Assembly: GCA_012295275.1 (NCBI GenBank)
Contig: CM022668.1
Span: 12,200,522-12,264,521, forward strand
Reading direction: 5' to 3'
Origin: Chrysomallon squamiferum
Lineage: Eukaryota; Mollusca; Gastropoda; Neomphalida; Peltospiridae
DNA length: 64,000 nucleotides
Made by a program: the position numbers and the translations under genes. Below the pieces are notes generated by a model that searched no databases, was not told where the DNA came from, and saw only the letters and a program-made list of their open reading frames with translations. This document shows positions 36,157 through 47,056 of the stretch, one piece after another; within the stretch, counting starts at the first letter, position 1, and each line of letters opens with the position of its first letter.

Positions 36157-37566
36157 AAACTGCAACAGAGCAGCTTCCACCAGTTATACCAACCACAACA
36201 TCGGCTGGGGTAGAACCTTCTCCAGCTACACCAATGATGCCTCCGGAATTCATACAACATCTGCAGTCTGTCGAAGCCAGAGATGGCCAGGAACTTCAGA
36301 TGAGCTGCAAAGTGAAAGGCACTCCAGCTCCTAATATCATGTGGTTCCATGACAGTAAGAATATAGATGAAGATGAGGAGTTTGTCATCTCTTATAACCC
36401 AGACACAGGTGACATCAATCTCATCATCGTGGAAGTGTTCCCAGAGGATCAGGGCCAGTACATCTGTATAGCCCAGAATCCTGCTGGACAAGCAACTACT
36501 TCAGGATTCCTCACGGTGATTGAGGACCTGGAAGGAGAAGTGTTTGAGGAGCAGCCTTCTGAGAGTCAAATTACTGAAGCAGAGTTTGTGTTCAAAGCTC
36601 CTGAAGAACCTATGGAGGTGACTGAAGTCTCTGAGGAAATGGTTCAGCCAGAACTGATTGAAAGACCAAAAGTTCAGCCTCTTGTTAAAGAAGAGGTGAC
36701 TGTTGAGTCCCCAGTTCCAGAGAGTCTGCCCGAAGAAGGGTCAGAAATATATGAAACAGCTCTCGAATCTCTTGAAGAGGTTTATGAAGAGGTCACCGAG
36801 CCAAAGATTGTCTCTAAGAAAATCGAGAGACCTAAGGTTGTGCCTTTAGAACCAGAACCTTTGCCTCAGTCTCCTGAACCAACAGAGGTTGAGGAGCCAA
36901 TGGAAGAGGAGCCAAAAGAAGAACTAGGAGAACCAGTTATGGAGGAGAGCATTACAGCAGATGTTACTAAACGTGAGGTGAAATTTGTGGAGACTCTAAT
37001 AACAGAGGCAAAACCAGAAACAGTAGAGCTGCCTACAACTGAAAAAGAAACAATTGAACTGATGATTCCAGGAAAGGAGCCAGCTGAAGAAGTAACAGCT
37101 GAAGGACAGGAGATTACCTTTGTCATCAAAGCTACTGGAATTGAGGAGACCAATGAGTTGGAGACAGAACAGAAGGAGCCAATAGAGGCAGAGAGACCAG
37201 AGGAGCAAAGCATCGAGGCACAGTTTGAGCTGACAGAAGAAGCTCCTCAGCAGATCCTTCCAGCAGAAGGTCCAGAAGAAGTTCCACCAGAATTTGTTGA
37301 GATGCTTCAGCCCCAGGTTGTCGTGGATGGCTCCATGGTAACCTTAGGATGTCGTCTGATTGGCTCACCTCCTCCAAGCATCACTTGGTACAAGACCTCC
37401 ATAGAGATTGAGCCTTCCCAGGACTTCAAGCAGACTTATGACACAGAGACTGGTATCTGTGTCCTTGAGATTTCAGACATCTTCCCAGATGATGCAGGAG
37501 AGTATATGTGTAGAGCAGTGAATCCATTTGGTGAAGCAACCACAACTTGTACCATTGTTGTTAAAG
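36157..37566 (+). CDS. Titin-like gene, Ig9 - acidic linker - Ig10 (470 codons)
   Basis: This is a 1,410-nt exon, phase 1-1. After a short Thr/Pro leader, Ig9 spans residues about 28-123 (PPEFIQHLQSVEARDG, LQMSCKVKG, IMWFHDS, EDQGQYICIAQN). A Glu/Pro/Val-rich linker of about 240 residues follows (for example PEPTEVEEPMEEEPKEE). Ig10 spans about 372-469 (PPEFVEMLQPQVVV, VTLGCRLIG, SITWYKT, DDAGEYMCRAVN). Both Ig domains are whole within the exon, unlike Ig1-Ig8. The linker is an acidic PEVK-like spring. GTAAAT donor. Confidence 0.96.
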
Positions 37567-37866
37567 GTAAATAAAATTAGTTTTCTTTATACGACTTTAT
37601 AAGAATATATTTAAAATTCACTGATTTAATGGGAAATATTTTGTTTTACATAATACAATATAAGACATTTTAAAATTATTATTGAGAGTAAAAGATATTT
37701 GTAAGATGGAATTTGTTCACCTGTATGACTCTATCAGTATGTGATGTGTGTTAATGTTCATGATTATGTTCTGCATGTGTCTGTATGAATGTGTTTAAAT
37801 CAGCCAGACTCATAATTATTCATAAACAGAAAATCATTTTAAAGTTTCTCACATATCCTGTTTCAG
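37567..37866 (+). other. Intron
   Basis: A 300-nt intron with no notable repeat. The acceptor is ATCCTGTTTCAG. Confidence 0.85.
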
Positions 37867-38077
37867 CTCAAGATGAAACCGATGACATTACAACAACAAC
37901 AACCACTTCTGAAACTATAGAATCTGTCACCAAGACGATGACCTTTACAGTGTCAGAAGAGGAATACCCAGAGGTCAAACTGGTAGAGGAGAGACATGTG
38001 TCAGCTATAGAAATGGCACCCAACTTCACCCGTCCACTCCTACCAACCACTGAGGCTGATGAAGGTGGAACTGTTAG
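37867..38077 (+). CDS. Titin-like gene, linker and start of Ig11
   Basis: This is a 211-nt exon, phase 1 in and phase 2 out (GTATGT). It reads AQDETDDI, a run of Thr, ETIESVTKTMTFTVSEE, then APNFTRPLLPTTEADEG. The Thr/Glu-rich linker resembles that before Ig8. The exon stops in the B-strand (TVR). Confidence 0.93.
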
Positions 38078-38622
38078 GTATGTACTGTCTTGTAATTCAT
38101 TTTCATAATGTTAACAGTAGAAGTTGTGTAACTGGCAAAATCGATTTTTAAAATGTCTTGTTATTATTTGTTATAGTAGTAGTAATAGTAATAGTTACAA
38201 AATATGGTAATAGTAAAAGGAGTTAAATGTATTTTTCAATGATTCAATGTTTTTATTATTATTATTTTTTAAATTTACATTAATAAAAATATTATTTTTG
38301 TCATCATCAGTATGATTATTATCAATAGTAATAGTGTTAGTAGTAGTAGTAGTAATGGTTGTTGTTGTAATAACAGTGGTGGTATTGGTATTATTCCAAC
38401 TATTTTTGTTGTTATTCCTGTTATTATTTCTACCACCATTATAATTATCATTATCATCATCATCATCATTATTATCATCATTATCATTATTGTTTCTATC
38501 ATTATTATCGTTATTTTTATTATAATTATCATTATCATCTTTATTATCATTATCAATATCATCATCATTATCAATTATCAATTATCATTATCAATTATTC
38601 TTATCCTTTTTCTTTACCCCAG
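38078..38622 (+). other. Intron of ATC/TTA-type repeats
   Basis: Intron of 0.54 kb, mostly imperfect GTA, TTA and ATC trinucleotide repeats (about 38340-38600). Frames here (Ile- or Asp/Asn-rich) are artefacts. The acceptor is CTTTACCCCAG. Confidence 0.85.
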
Positions 38623-38840
38623 ACTTGAAGTGGAAGTGGAAAGTGAACCTGAGGCACAGATAAACTGGTTTGTCAATGAACTGGAGATCTTCCCCTCAGA
38701 CCACATGAAAATCATCAGAGATCAGAGGACCTGTGTCCTTGTCATCGTTGATGTGACCCCAGAGGATTCTGGGGAATACGTCTGCCAGGCTGAAAATCTC
38801 CTTGGCAAAGTCACGTGCAAGACAACTCTAACTGTAAAAC
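38623..38840 (+). CDS. Titin-like gene, Ig11 C-terminal part
   Basis: This is a 218-nt exon, phase 2 in and phase 1 out (GTAAGT). It reads LEVEVESEPEAQINWFV, NELEIFPSDHMKIIRD, then TPEDSGEYVCQAENLLG and CKTTLTVK. It is close to the exons of Ig7 and Ig8 in length and sequence, indicating duplication of two-exon Ig units. Confidence 0.95.
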
Positions 38841-38876
38841 GTAAGTATGTGAGAGAGATGTATTGTTTGAGATTAT

Positions 38877-38916
<40 letters not shown>

Positions 38917-39285
38917 ATATATATATATATATAGGTTTTGATTTACATATTTATTTATTACTTATCATTTATTTTTTATGTATTTATTTATTTAATTATT
39001 TAGTTATTACTTTATTTTTATTTATTTGTTACTATAATTTTATTACTTATCATTTATTATTTATTATTTATGTTTTTATTTATTTAGTTAATTACTTAGT
39101 TATTACTTTATTTTTATTATTTATTACTATTATTTATTGTTTATTTATTTACTTATTTAGTTAGTTAATTATAACTTTATTTTTTATTGTCTGTATTTAT
39201 TACTATCATTAATTAATTAACTTGTATAAAACTATTTCCAAATTTGATTCATTTTTTTTTTTTTTTTTTTACTTCTATTTTCTAG
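38841..39285 (+). other. Intron
   Basis: Intron of 0.45 kb: a CTAT tetranucleotide run (about 38879-38914) followed by TA, then irregular TTTA repeats and a T run. Acceptor TATTTTCTAG. Confidence 0.85.
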
Positions 39286-39732
39286 CAATTCAGAAAACTC
39301 AGGCTGAACTGAAAAAGGAGGAAGTCCCAACAGAAGAAGAGATCAAACCAGTTGTCGAAACTCCCGAAGAAGTCAAACCACAGCCACAAGCAGAACAACC
39401 AGTGACACCGGAAGAACGAGTTCCCCAGGAAATGGTCGAAGAGCCTCTGGCGCCAGAATTCACAGAACTCCTGCAGCCACTGTCTGTCAGAGACGGTGAG
39501 AGGGTTGTCCTCAAGGTCAGATTCAGAGCTCGACCTCAACCGAAGATCACCTGGTTCCAGCAGGGAAATGAGATCCAGCCCAACCTGGATTTCCAGATCT
39601 ACATCGACCAGGAGAAAGGGGAGAGTATGCTGATCATTGTGGAGGTGTTCCCTGAAGATGAGGGAGAATATACTTGTTTTGCCGTTAATGAGTATGGGGA
39701 ATCAATTACAACCTGTCATATGACTGTTATTT
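39286..39732 (+). CDS. Titin-like gene, acidic linker and whole Ig12 (149 codons)
   Basis: This is a 447-nt phase 1-1 exon. A linker of about 50 residues rich in Glu/Pro/Gln (KKEEVPTEEEIKPVVE) precedes Ig12: APEFTELLQPLSVRDG, VVLKVRFRARPQP (Val for Cys), ITWFQQG, EDEGEYTCFAVNEYG and HMTVI. Single-exon Ig of the Ig9/Ig10 kind. GTAAGT donor. Confidence 0.96.
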
Positions 39733-40359
39733 GTAAGTAAAAATATAAATTCTTTTCAAATTTGAATTGACTTTTTTTCATGTTTTCACTGTTTAATCAG
39801 GACTGTACCATTTATTTATTAAATGTTGAATCATATTTTATGCAATATTCTATGATACATTCATAATTTATTCAGTTGTGTCATATTTTTAATTCTTAAT
39901 TTTTTTATCATTATTTGCTGAATTTAATTTTCAACTCACAGTTCTTCCTCTCATTATTTTTTATTTATTTTTTATTTTTAAATTATTCATCTAATTTATT
40001 TGCGTTGGAAAGTTTTCGTTTCTTTTTATTCTTTATTTGTTAGGAATTTTTAATTTATTTTTTCATGTTTTTTTCAATTGTTCAACAGGAATTTTCATAT
40101 GATTCTTCATTTTTTATTTTTTTATTTATTAATTATTTATTTATTTGGAATTTTTATACGTAAGCTGTATATATCACTTGCTGCCAATTTCAAAACGCAC
40201 TTATAGAATGAGAGGACCATTTTTCTTTTATATTATTAGAGAAATATCCACTTTATTACTGAAAAGTCACTTTTGATATATAATAATCATTAATAATAAA
40301 ACATAGTTAATAGGCTAAATTAAGTAAATATTAATTGTTCTTGTTCAATTTATTTTCAG
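39733..40359 (+). other. Intron
   Basis: Intron of 0.63 kb, plain AT-rich with scattered TTTA. Acceptor TTTATTTTCAG. Confidence 0.8.
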
Positions 40360-42036
40360 CATCAGACATCGAAGAATCAGAACTTTCATCTGATGAAGTT
40401 CACAGAGAAACAATTGAAATTGACTTGTCACAGACAGAGATGTCTGAAGACGAAACATTAGTGAAACAGAAATTCACCGAAACAGTCCAGGTTGTTCCGG
40501 AACAACTGCAACCAGAGACTGTCGAGATTGACATTCAATTCCAGCAGAAACCATCCACCACAACCACCACAGTTGTCCACGAAGGCGAGACTCTTACCCA
40601 AGTAACCAGTGAGTTTGTTGACCATACAGCTCCTGTTGTAGTGGAAGGAGGCGAGGTGCATAAGACAACAGTGACAATGAGGAAAGGTGAAGAACTAGCT
40701 CCCGTCCAGCTGAAGGTTCAGCTTCCAGTGAAGCCTGAAACTGCTGAGACGCTTTCCCACCTAACAGAGGCTACAACCACAGTCGTTTCAGAGATTAAGA
40801 CCGTCCCCGTTGAAGACGCTGTGCCAGAGATTCATTCAGAGACTATAGAAATAACAACGGGTGAAACACAGCCTCAGGAAGTCCGGTTCGAACTCCCTGA
40901 AAAAGAGACTCAAATATCAGAGGTGACAGAAACCATCAAAACCCAGGCTCAAAGAATTGAGGTTGAAATTCACGAACAGACAATTTTCAAAGAACCAGAG
41001 CCTCAGGAAATCACAGTGGATTTAAGAAAAGTCAGTAGAACAGAGATTGACATGGAAATGAAACAACAGCAGCAAGTTGAAGCAGCTCGTCCTGCTGATG
41101 AACAAATAGAAGAAACCAGGACTGTGATCACTAAGGAAACCAGAGTTGTTGAAGTAGCAGCCCCTGAACAAGAAACCACAGTTGAGACCAGAGAAATAAT
41201 TGAGCTGGAAGAACCATCTGAAGTACCTTCAGAGGAATCACAGATTACAGTAGAACTGGCTGAGGTTCCAAAAGAAGAGGTTACCTTTGAGGTTCCTCAA
41301 CAAAGCATGGAGGTAGCTGAATCAGAAGAAACCGATGTCAAAGAAGTCTACACACATATTGAGGAAGTAGCACCAGAGATTCAGAAGGAAGAGATTGTGA
41401 TGGACGTTAAAGGACATGCTGAAGAAGAAGTTGCTTTTACTTTCCAGATAGCTCCTTCGGAGGAAACACCAGAGGAGGCTCCTAAGGAAGAAAAGACCTT
41501 TGTTTCTGAGGTTGAAGTGGAAAAAACTGAGACTGTTGAAGCAGAAGAAAGGTTCCGTGATGAAATTTCCTTTGATATCAAAGGAAAAGAAGAACAGATG
41601 GAGGAGGTACAGTTTACACTGACTGTCGAAGAAAAACCAGTGGAAGAAGTTACACCAGAAGAGGAAGTTACACCAGAAGAAATTGAAAAAGCTCCAGTTG
41701 TTCAGGAAATCTCTACTGCTGAACAGATCACTGAATTTGTCGAAGAAGGAAAAGCTCCAGAATTCACTTGGGGTCTGATGTCACTGAAGGTCATGGATGG
41801 AGAAGAGGTCAAATTTAGATGTGAGGTCATTGGCAAACCTATGCCTGAAATAAGCTGGTTCCACGATGATGTCCCAATCACAGAGAATCAGGACTTTAAG
41901 CTGACCTATGACTTAGAAACTGGAGTTTGCACACTGCTCATTGTTGAAGTGTTCCCACAAGATGCTGGAGAATACAGATGTGTGGCTGTCAACATGCATG
42001 GAAAAGCAGTGACAAGAGCCATGTTGGAGATTGAAT
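40360..42036 (+). CDS. Titin-like gene, acidic spring and Ig13 (559 codons)
   Basis: This is a 1,677-nt phase 1-1 exon. Residues about 1-465 are Glu/Val/Thr-rich without domain character (for example ETVQVVPEQLQPETVEI, EEVAFTFQIAPSEETPE). The pattern is an alternation of short hydrophobic and acidic steps. Ig13 occupies about 466-558: APEFTWGLMSLKVMDG, VKFRCEVIG, ISWFHDD, DAGEYRCVAVNMHG, MLEIE, with both core cysteines. GTAAGT donor. It continues the acidic elastic part begun at 36157. Confidence 0.96.
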
Positions 42037-42514
42037 GTAAGTTAAATTAACTTATGTAATTCACTGGAACAAGCAGTTCACCAGAGTTAAACTTTACATA
42101 CAGACCAGCTTCTGATACATAGTGTTAAACATCAGAATAAATTTCCGTTTATTTCCGTTTATTTCATATATTACCAAGTCCACTCCTTTTCTTTCATATT
42201 TCTTCATCATCCTCCCAGTCTTTTCCATTCTTAATACAGCTAACTGAGATCTAGTTTGAATATAGCTTCGGGTTTGGAAAAATCTGATTTCTGTAAAGCC
42301 CATAGGCTGTAGACAGTTTTTATGTTTGCTTGAGAATATATTTTATAAAGCTACAGTCACGTATGAAAAAGCAATATAAAAATTACTTCATGCTTATAAT
42401 AAAATTTATGGTAATATTTGATAATTTCAGTGTAGAAATTTTATTTATTTATTTTGAAATGCAATATTTAATTTTGTATTTCTGTTTCTACAAATATAAC
42501 TATTTCCATTGCAG
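42037..42514 (+). other. Intron
   Basis: Intron of 0.48 kb. Its 5' half (about 42060-42300) is less AT-rich and lacks microsatellites, unlike most introns here. I do not recognise it. Acceptor TATTTCCATTGCAG. Confidence 0.8.
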
Positions 42515-45500
42515 CCTATGAATATGTACCAGACACTGAAGAGGCATCTGACTCAATGATGTCATCTTTAGAACCATCATCTCCAAAACCTACACCTGCT
42601 GACTCTGATACCGAGGTTGCTGCACATACTCAGGAGTTCGTGGAGGAGGTCCAACGAATGCAGGAACAGTTCAGCACTGACATTAAGGAGGAAGAAGAGA
42701 CTGAAACAGAAACTGAGGCTCCTCGGGAGGAGGAGGAAGAACTGCAGCAATCTGGACTTGTTGAAGAAGCAGAACAGCCAATCCAGGAGTCCATTTCAGA
42801 AATTCAGCCTGAAGTTACTCAGACAGTCTCTGAGACACTTGAAGTTGGTGAGTCAGCAGAAGCTGTTGCCATGACAACAGAATTTCTCGCAGGAGCACAG
42901 CAGGAGGAGGAAGAGATCCTAGAAGTTTCTGAAGTGGAACATGAAGAGAAATATGAAGAAGCACAAACAGGAGAATTTCTAATTGAACTTGCCGACTCTG
43001 AAGTCACTCTTCAAGAGGAATTCAAAACTGACACTGTGGAAGAAACCACTGAAGTGCCAGAAGTCACTACTGTTACTGAAGAAATCTCTGAAGAGGCTAA
43101 ACCTGCTGATGTCACTGCAGATTTGGCAGAACCAACCACTGAACAACCTTCCCACTACAAAACTGAAGTCATTGAGGAGGTTACAGAACAACAAGAAGTC
43201 TCTGATGTCACTGAAGAAACTAGAGAAGAAGCTGTACCAGAGGAGATAACACTGGATCTGACCAAAACTGTAGAAGAAAGTCCATCTGAGTATAAAGTTG
43301 GTGTCACTGAGGAAACTGTAGAGCAATCTGAAATCTCTGAGGTAACATCTGAGACTCTTGAGCAGACCCAAACTGAGGAGATTACCATTGATTTGGCTGA
43401 ACCCAGAGCAGATCAACCTGCTGAATATCAAACAGAGGTTGTTGAGGAAACTAAAGAAGAGTCTGATGTGTCCATTGTCACTTCAGAAGTACCTGAGGAG
43501 GCTGAAACTACAGCTGTGGAAATTGAAATGGCATTTCCTGGAGCTGAAAAACCATCAGAATTTGAAGTAGAAACTGTTGAAGAGATCACTGAGCATGCAG
43601 AAACTGTGGTAATATCTGAGGAGGCTAAAGAGGAAGCTGCCGTAGCTGACGTCAAAGTAGAAATGGGAGAGGTTTCTGCTGAGCATCCTGAAGAAAATGT
43701 AACTGATGAGGTTGAAGAGGTTACTAAAATATCTGAAACATCTGAGGTTGCAGAACAGACCTTTGAAGAAGTTGAAGTGGCAGAAATTGAACTTCACTTA
43801 GGAGAAACTGTTGCAGAACAACCAGAAGAGGTTGTGACTGATGTGGTTGAAGAGGTTACCAAAGAATCTGAAACATCTGAGGTTGCAGAAGAAATCTTTG
43901 AGGAGGTTGAAGTGGCAGAAATTGAACTTGACTTAGGAGAAACTGTTGTAGAACAACCAGAAGAGGTTGTGACTGATGTGGTTGAAGAGGTTACCAAAGA
44001 ATCTGAAACATCTGAGGTTGCAGAAGAAATCTTTGAGGAGGTTGAAGTGGCTGAAATTGAACTTGACTTAGGAGAAACTGTTGCAGAACAACCAGAAGAA
44101 GTTGTGACTGACATGGTTGAAGAGGTTACCAAAGAATCTGAAACATCTGAGGTTGCAGAAGAAATCTTTGAGGAGGTTGAAGTGGCTGAAATTGAACTTG
44201 ACTTAGGAGAAACTGTTGCCGAGCAACCAGAAGAGGTTGTGACTGATGTGGTTGAAGAGGTTACCAAAGAATCTGAAACATCTGAGGTTGCAGAAGAAAT
44301 CTTTGAAGAGGTTGAAGGCACTGAAATTCAAGTAGATCTTGGAGAAACTGTTGCCAAGCAACCAGAAGAGGTTGTAACTGATGTGGTTGAAGAGGTTACC
44401 AAAGAATCTGAAACATCTGAGGTTGCAGAAGAAATCTATGAGGAGATTGAAGTGGCTGAAATCGAATTTGACCTAGGAGAATCTGTCACCAAGCAACCTG
44501 AAGAGGTTGTTACAGATGAAGTTGAAGAGGTTACCAAAGAATCTGAAACAACTGAGGTTGCAGAAGAAATCTTTGAGGAGGTTGAAGTAGCTGAAATTGA
44601 ACTTGACTTAGGAGAAACTGTTGCCAAGCAACCAGAAGAGGTTGTGACTGATGAGATTGAAGAGGTTACCAAAGAATCTGAAACAACTGAGGTTGCAGAA
44701 GAAATCTTTGAAGAGGTTGAAGTAGCTGAAATTGAACTTGATCTTGGAGAAACTGTTGCCAAGCAACCAGAAGAGGTTGTGACTGATGAGGTTGAAGAGG
44801 TTACCAAAGAATCTGAAACATCTGAGGTTGCAGAAGAAATCTTTGAAGAGGTTGAAGTTGCTGAAATTGAACTTGACTTAGGAGAAACTGTTGCAGAACA
44901 ACCAGAAGAGGTTGTGACTGATGTGGTTGAAGAGGTTACCAAAGAATCTGAAACATCTGAGGTTGCAGAAGAAATCTTTGAAGAGGTTGAAGGCACTGAA
45001 ATTCAAGTAGATCTTGGAGAAACTGTTGCCAAGCAACCAGAAGAGGTTGTAACTGATGTGGTTGAAGAGGTTACCAAAGAATCTGAAACATCTGAGGTTG
45101 CAGAAGAAATCTTTGAAGAGGTTGCAGGCACTGAAATTCAAGTAGATCTTGGAGAAACTGTTGCCAAGCAACCAGAAGAGGTTGTAACTGATGTGGTTGA
45201 AGAGGTTACCAAAGAATCTGAAACAACTGAGGTTGCAGAAGAAATCTTTGAAGAGGTTGAAGGCACTGAAATTCAAGTAGATCTTGGAGAAACTGTTGCG
45301 AAGCAACCAGAAGAGGTTGTAACTGATGTGGTTGAAGAGGTTACCAAAGAATCTGAAACATCTGAGGTTGCAGAAGAAATCTTTGAGGAGATTGAAGTGG
45401 CTGAAATCGAATTTGACCTAGGAGAATCTGTCACCAAGCAACCTGAAGAGGTTGTTACAGATGAAGTTGAAGAGGTTACCAAAGAATCTGAAACATCTGA

Positions 45501-46627
45501 GGTTGCAGAAGAAATCTTTGAGGAGGTTGAAACTGCCGAGATACAAGTAGAAATGGGAGAAACAGTCCCAGAAGAATTGGAGGAATTTAAAACCGAAGAG
45601 ATCGAAGAGGTGACAAAAGAATCAGAAACATCTGAAGTCCCTGAAGAAATTCTTGAAGAGGTTGAAGTTGCCGAGACTGAAACTGAAACAACAGAAGTCA
45701 CTAGAGAAGAACAAGAACAATTCAAAACCGAAATGACACTGGAGGTAACAGAAGAAAGCGAGGTGTCTGACGTGGTAGCCCAAGCTGTGGATGAAACTGT
45801 TACCGAGGACATACCACAAGAACTGGAAGAAACCACAGCAGAATTACCAGAAAAATCCCAAACTGAAGTCGTTGAAGAAATCATTGAAGATGCTGAGATA
45901 GCACCTGTGTCACCCGAGGTTCCAGAAGAGACCGAGGTCTCTGAAACAACAGCAGAGTTAGCTGAACCTGTGGAAGAGAAACCTGATGAGTACAAGACCG
46001 AGGTCAGTCTAGAGGTGCTGGAAGAAGGTGAGGTGACTGATGTTGTTAAGGAGGATGTTGAGCAGACTGAAGTAACTGAGGTCACCACAGTGCTAGCTGA
46101 AACATCAGCTCAGCTCCCCAGACCATACTTAGTTGAAGAAGAAGCTGAAGTTGCGGAAGTTGAAGCAGAAAAACCTGTTGAAGATATTACCTTTACCATG
46201 ATCCAGGAGAAGATTGAAGCTTATGCTACAGAAATTGCTAAGAAAATCATTGCAGAAGTAAAAGAGGTAGAAGAAGAAATACCTACTGAGAAAAGTGAAT
46301 TAGAAATACAAGTTGAAGCTCCAGCACCTACTGAAGAAGAAGAAGTGGAAGCTCCATCATTCACTCAGCTTCTTACAGACGTTACAGTTATGGAGAGCAC
46401 AGTGCTGAGACTTGAAGTCACAGCTACTGGAAAACCTGTACCAGATCTGACTTGGTATGTCGATGATCAGGAACTGGTTCCATCAGAGGACATGAAGGTG
46501 GTGACAGAAAATGGACATTCTGTTCTGGAGATTCAGGATGTTCTTCAGGATGATGAGGGAGAATACAGGGTTGATGCCTATAACAAGGTTGGCCGATGTT
46601 CTTCCATAGCTTACATCACTGTTTTAC
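42515..46627 (+). CDS. Titin-like gene, giant exon with 45-residue repeats and Ig14 (1,371 codons)
   Basis: This is a 4,113-nt phase 1-1 exon. Residues 1-120: acidic leader with Glu runs. Residues about 123-1204: an array of 45-residue acidic repeats (core VTKESETSEVAEEIFEE, then ELDLGETVAEQPEEVV), very regular at DNA level. Then a helical-looking segment (EKIEAYATEIAKKIIAE) and Ig14: APSFTQLLTDVTVMES, LRLEVTATG, LTWYVDD, DDEGEYRVDAYNKVG and YITVL, with Val in place of both core cysteines. This is the main acidic spring. The antisense Ser/Thr-rich frames over it are shadows. Donor GTAAGT; the open frame runs on into the intron, but the Ig ends at the donor. Confidence 0.96.
42883..46125 (+). 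repeat. 135-bp coding tandem repeat array (about 24 units)
   Basis: Equivalent codons fall at 43021, 43156, 43291, 43426, 43561, 43696, 43831 and so on to 46126, exactly 135 bases apart, 23 intervals without an indel. One further unit of 138 bases precedes (from 42883). The central 13 units (43831-45585) are nearly identical; the outer ones are diverged. The units encode 45 acidic residues each. Confidence 0.95.
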
Positions 46628-46917
46628 GTAAGTATCTAAACACTTTGTTGTTTATTTTTAATCACCACAGACAAGTCCTTCAAGGCATTACAGTAATATT
46701 TCTTGTTAGGGATATATCTGAATGTGATTTGGGCACATCCATTTAAGAAGAAAATACAAATTAAATATTTTAACCATAACTAAAAGTTACATTATGAAAT
46801 GAATAAAAATATGATTTGTCATCATTGTCAAATTTTTTGCTTTATAATAGAAATTAGTGTCATTGGCATGGAACATTACTTGTTGGGATCATTAGCTGTT
46901 ATAAATCAATAAATCAA

Positions 46918-46948
<31 letters not shown>

Positions 46949-47056
46949 ATCCTTTTTATTTTTTTTTTTAAATTTATTAAGTAACAAAATGTTTAATAAA
47001 TTTAAAATAATTTTTATTTTTTTACTTAACTTTACTTTATTTTATTTTATTTACAG
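46628..47056 (+). other. Intron
   Basis: Intron of 0.43 kb with an AAAT tract (about 46905-46950). Acceptor TTTATTTACAG. Confidence 0.85.

Noticed and set aside
42060-42303. Transposon or retroelement fragment in a low-repeat intron
   Set aside because: The antisense 69-residue frame shows no reverse transcriptase or transposase motif I can recognise.
43794-46088. Long antisense reading frames, Ser/Thr-rich, over the repeat exon
   Set aside because: They mirror the GAA/GAG/ACT-rich sense repeats; the sense frame has splice sites, an Ig domain and phase continuity, the antisense has none.
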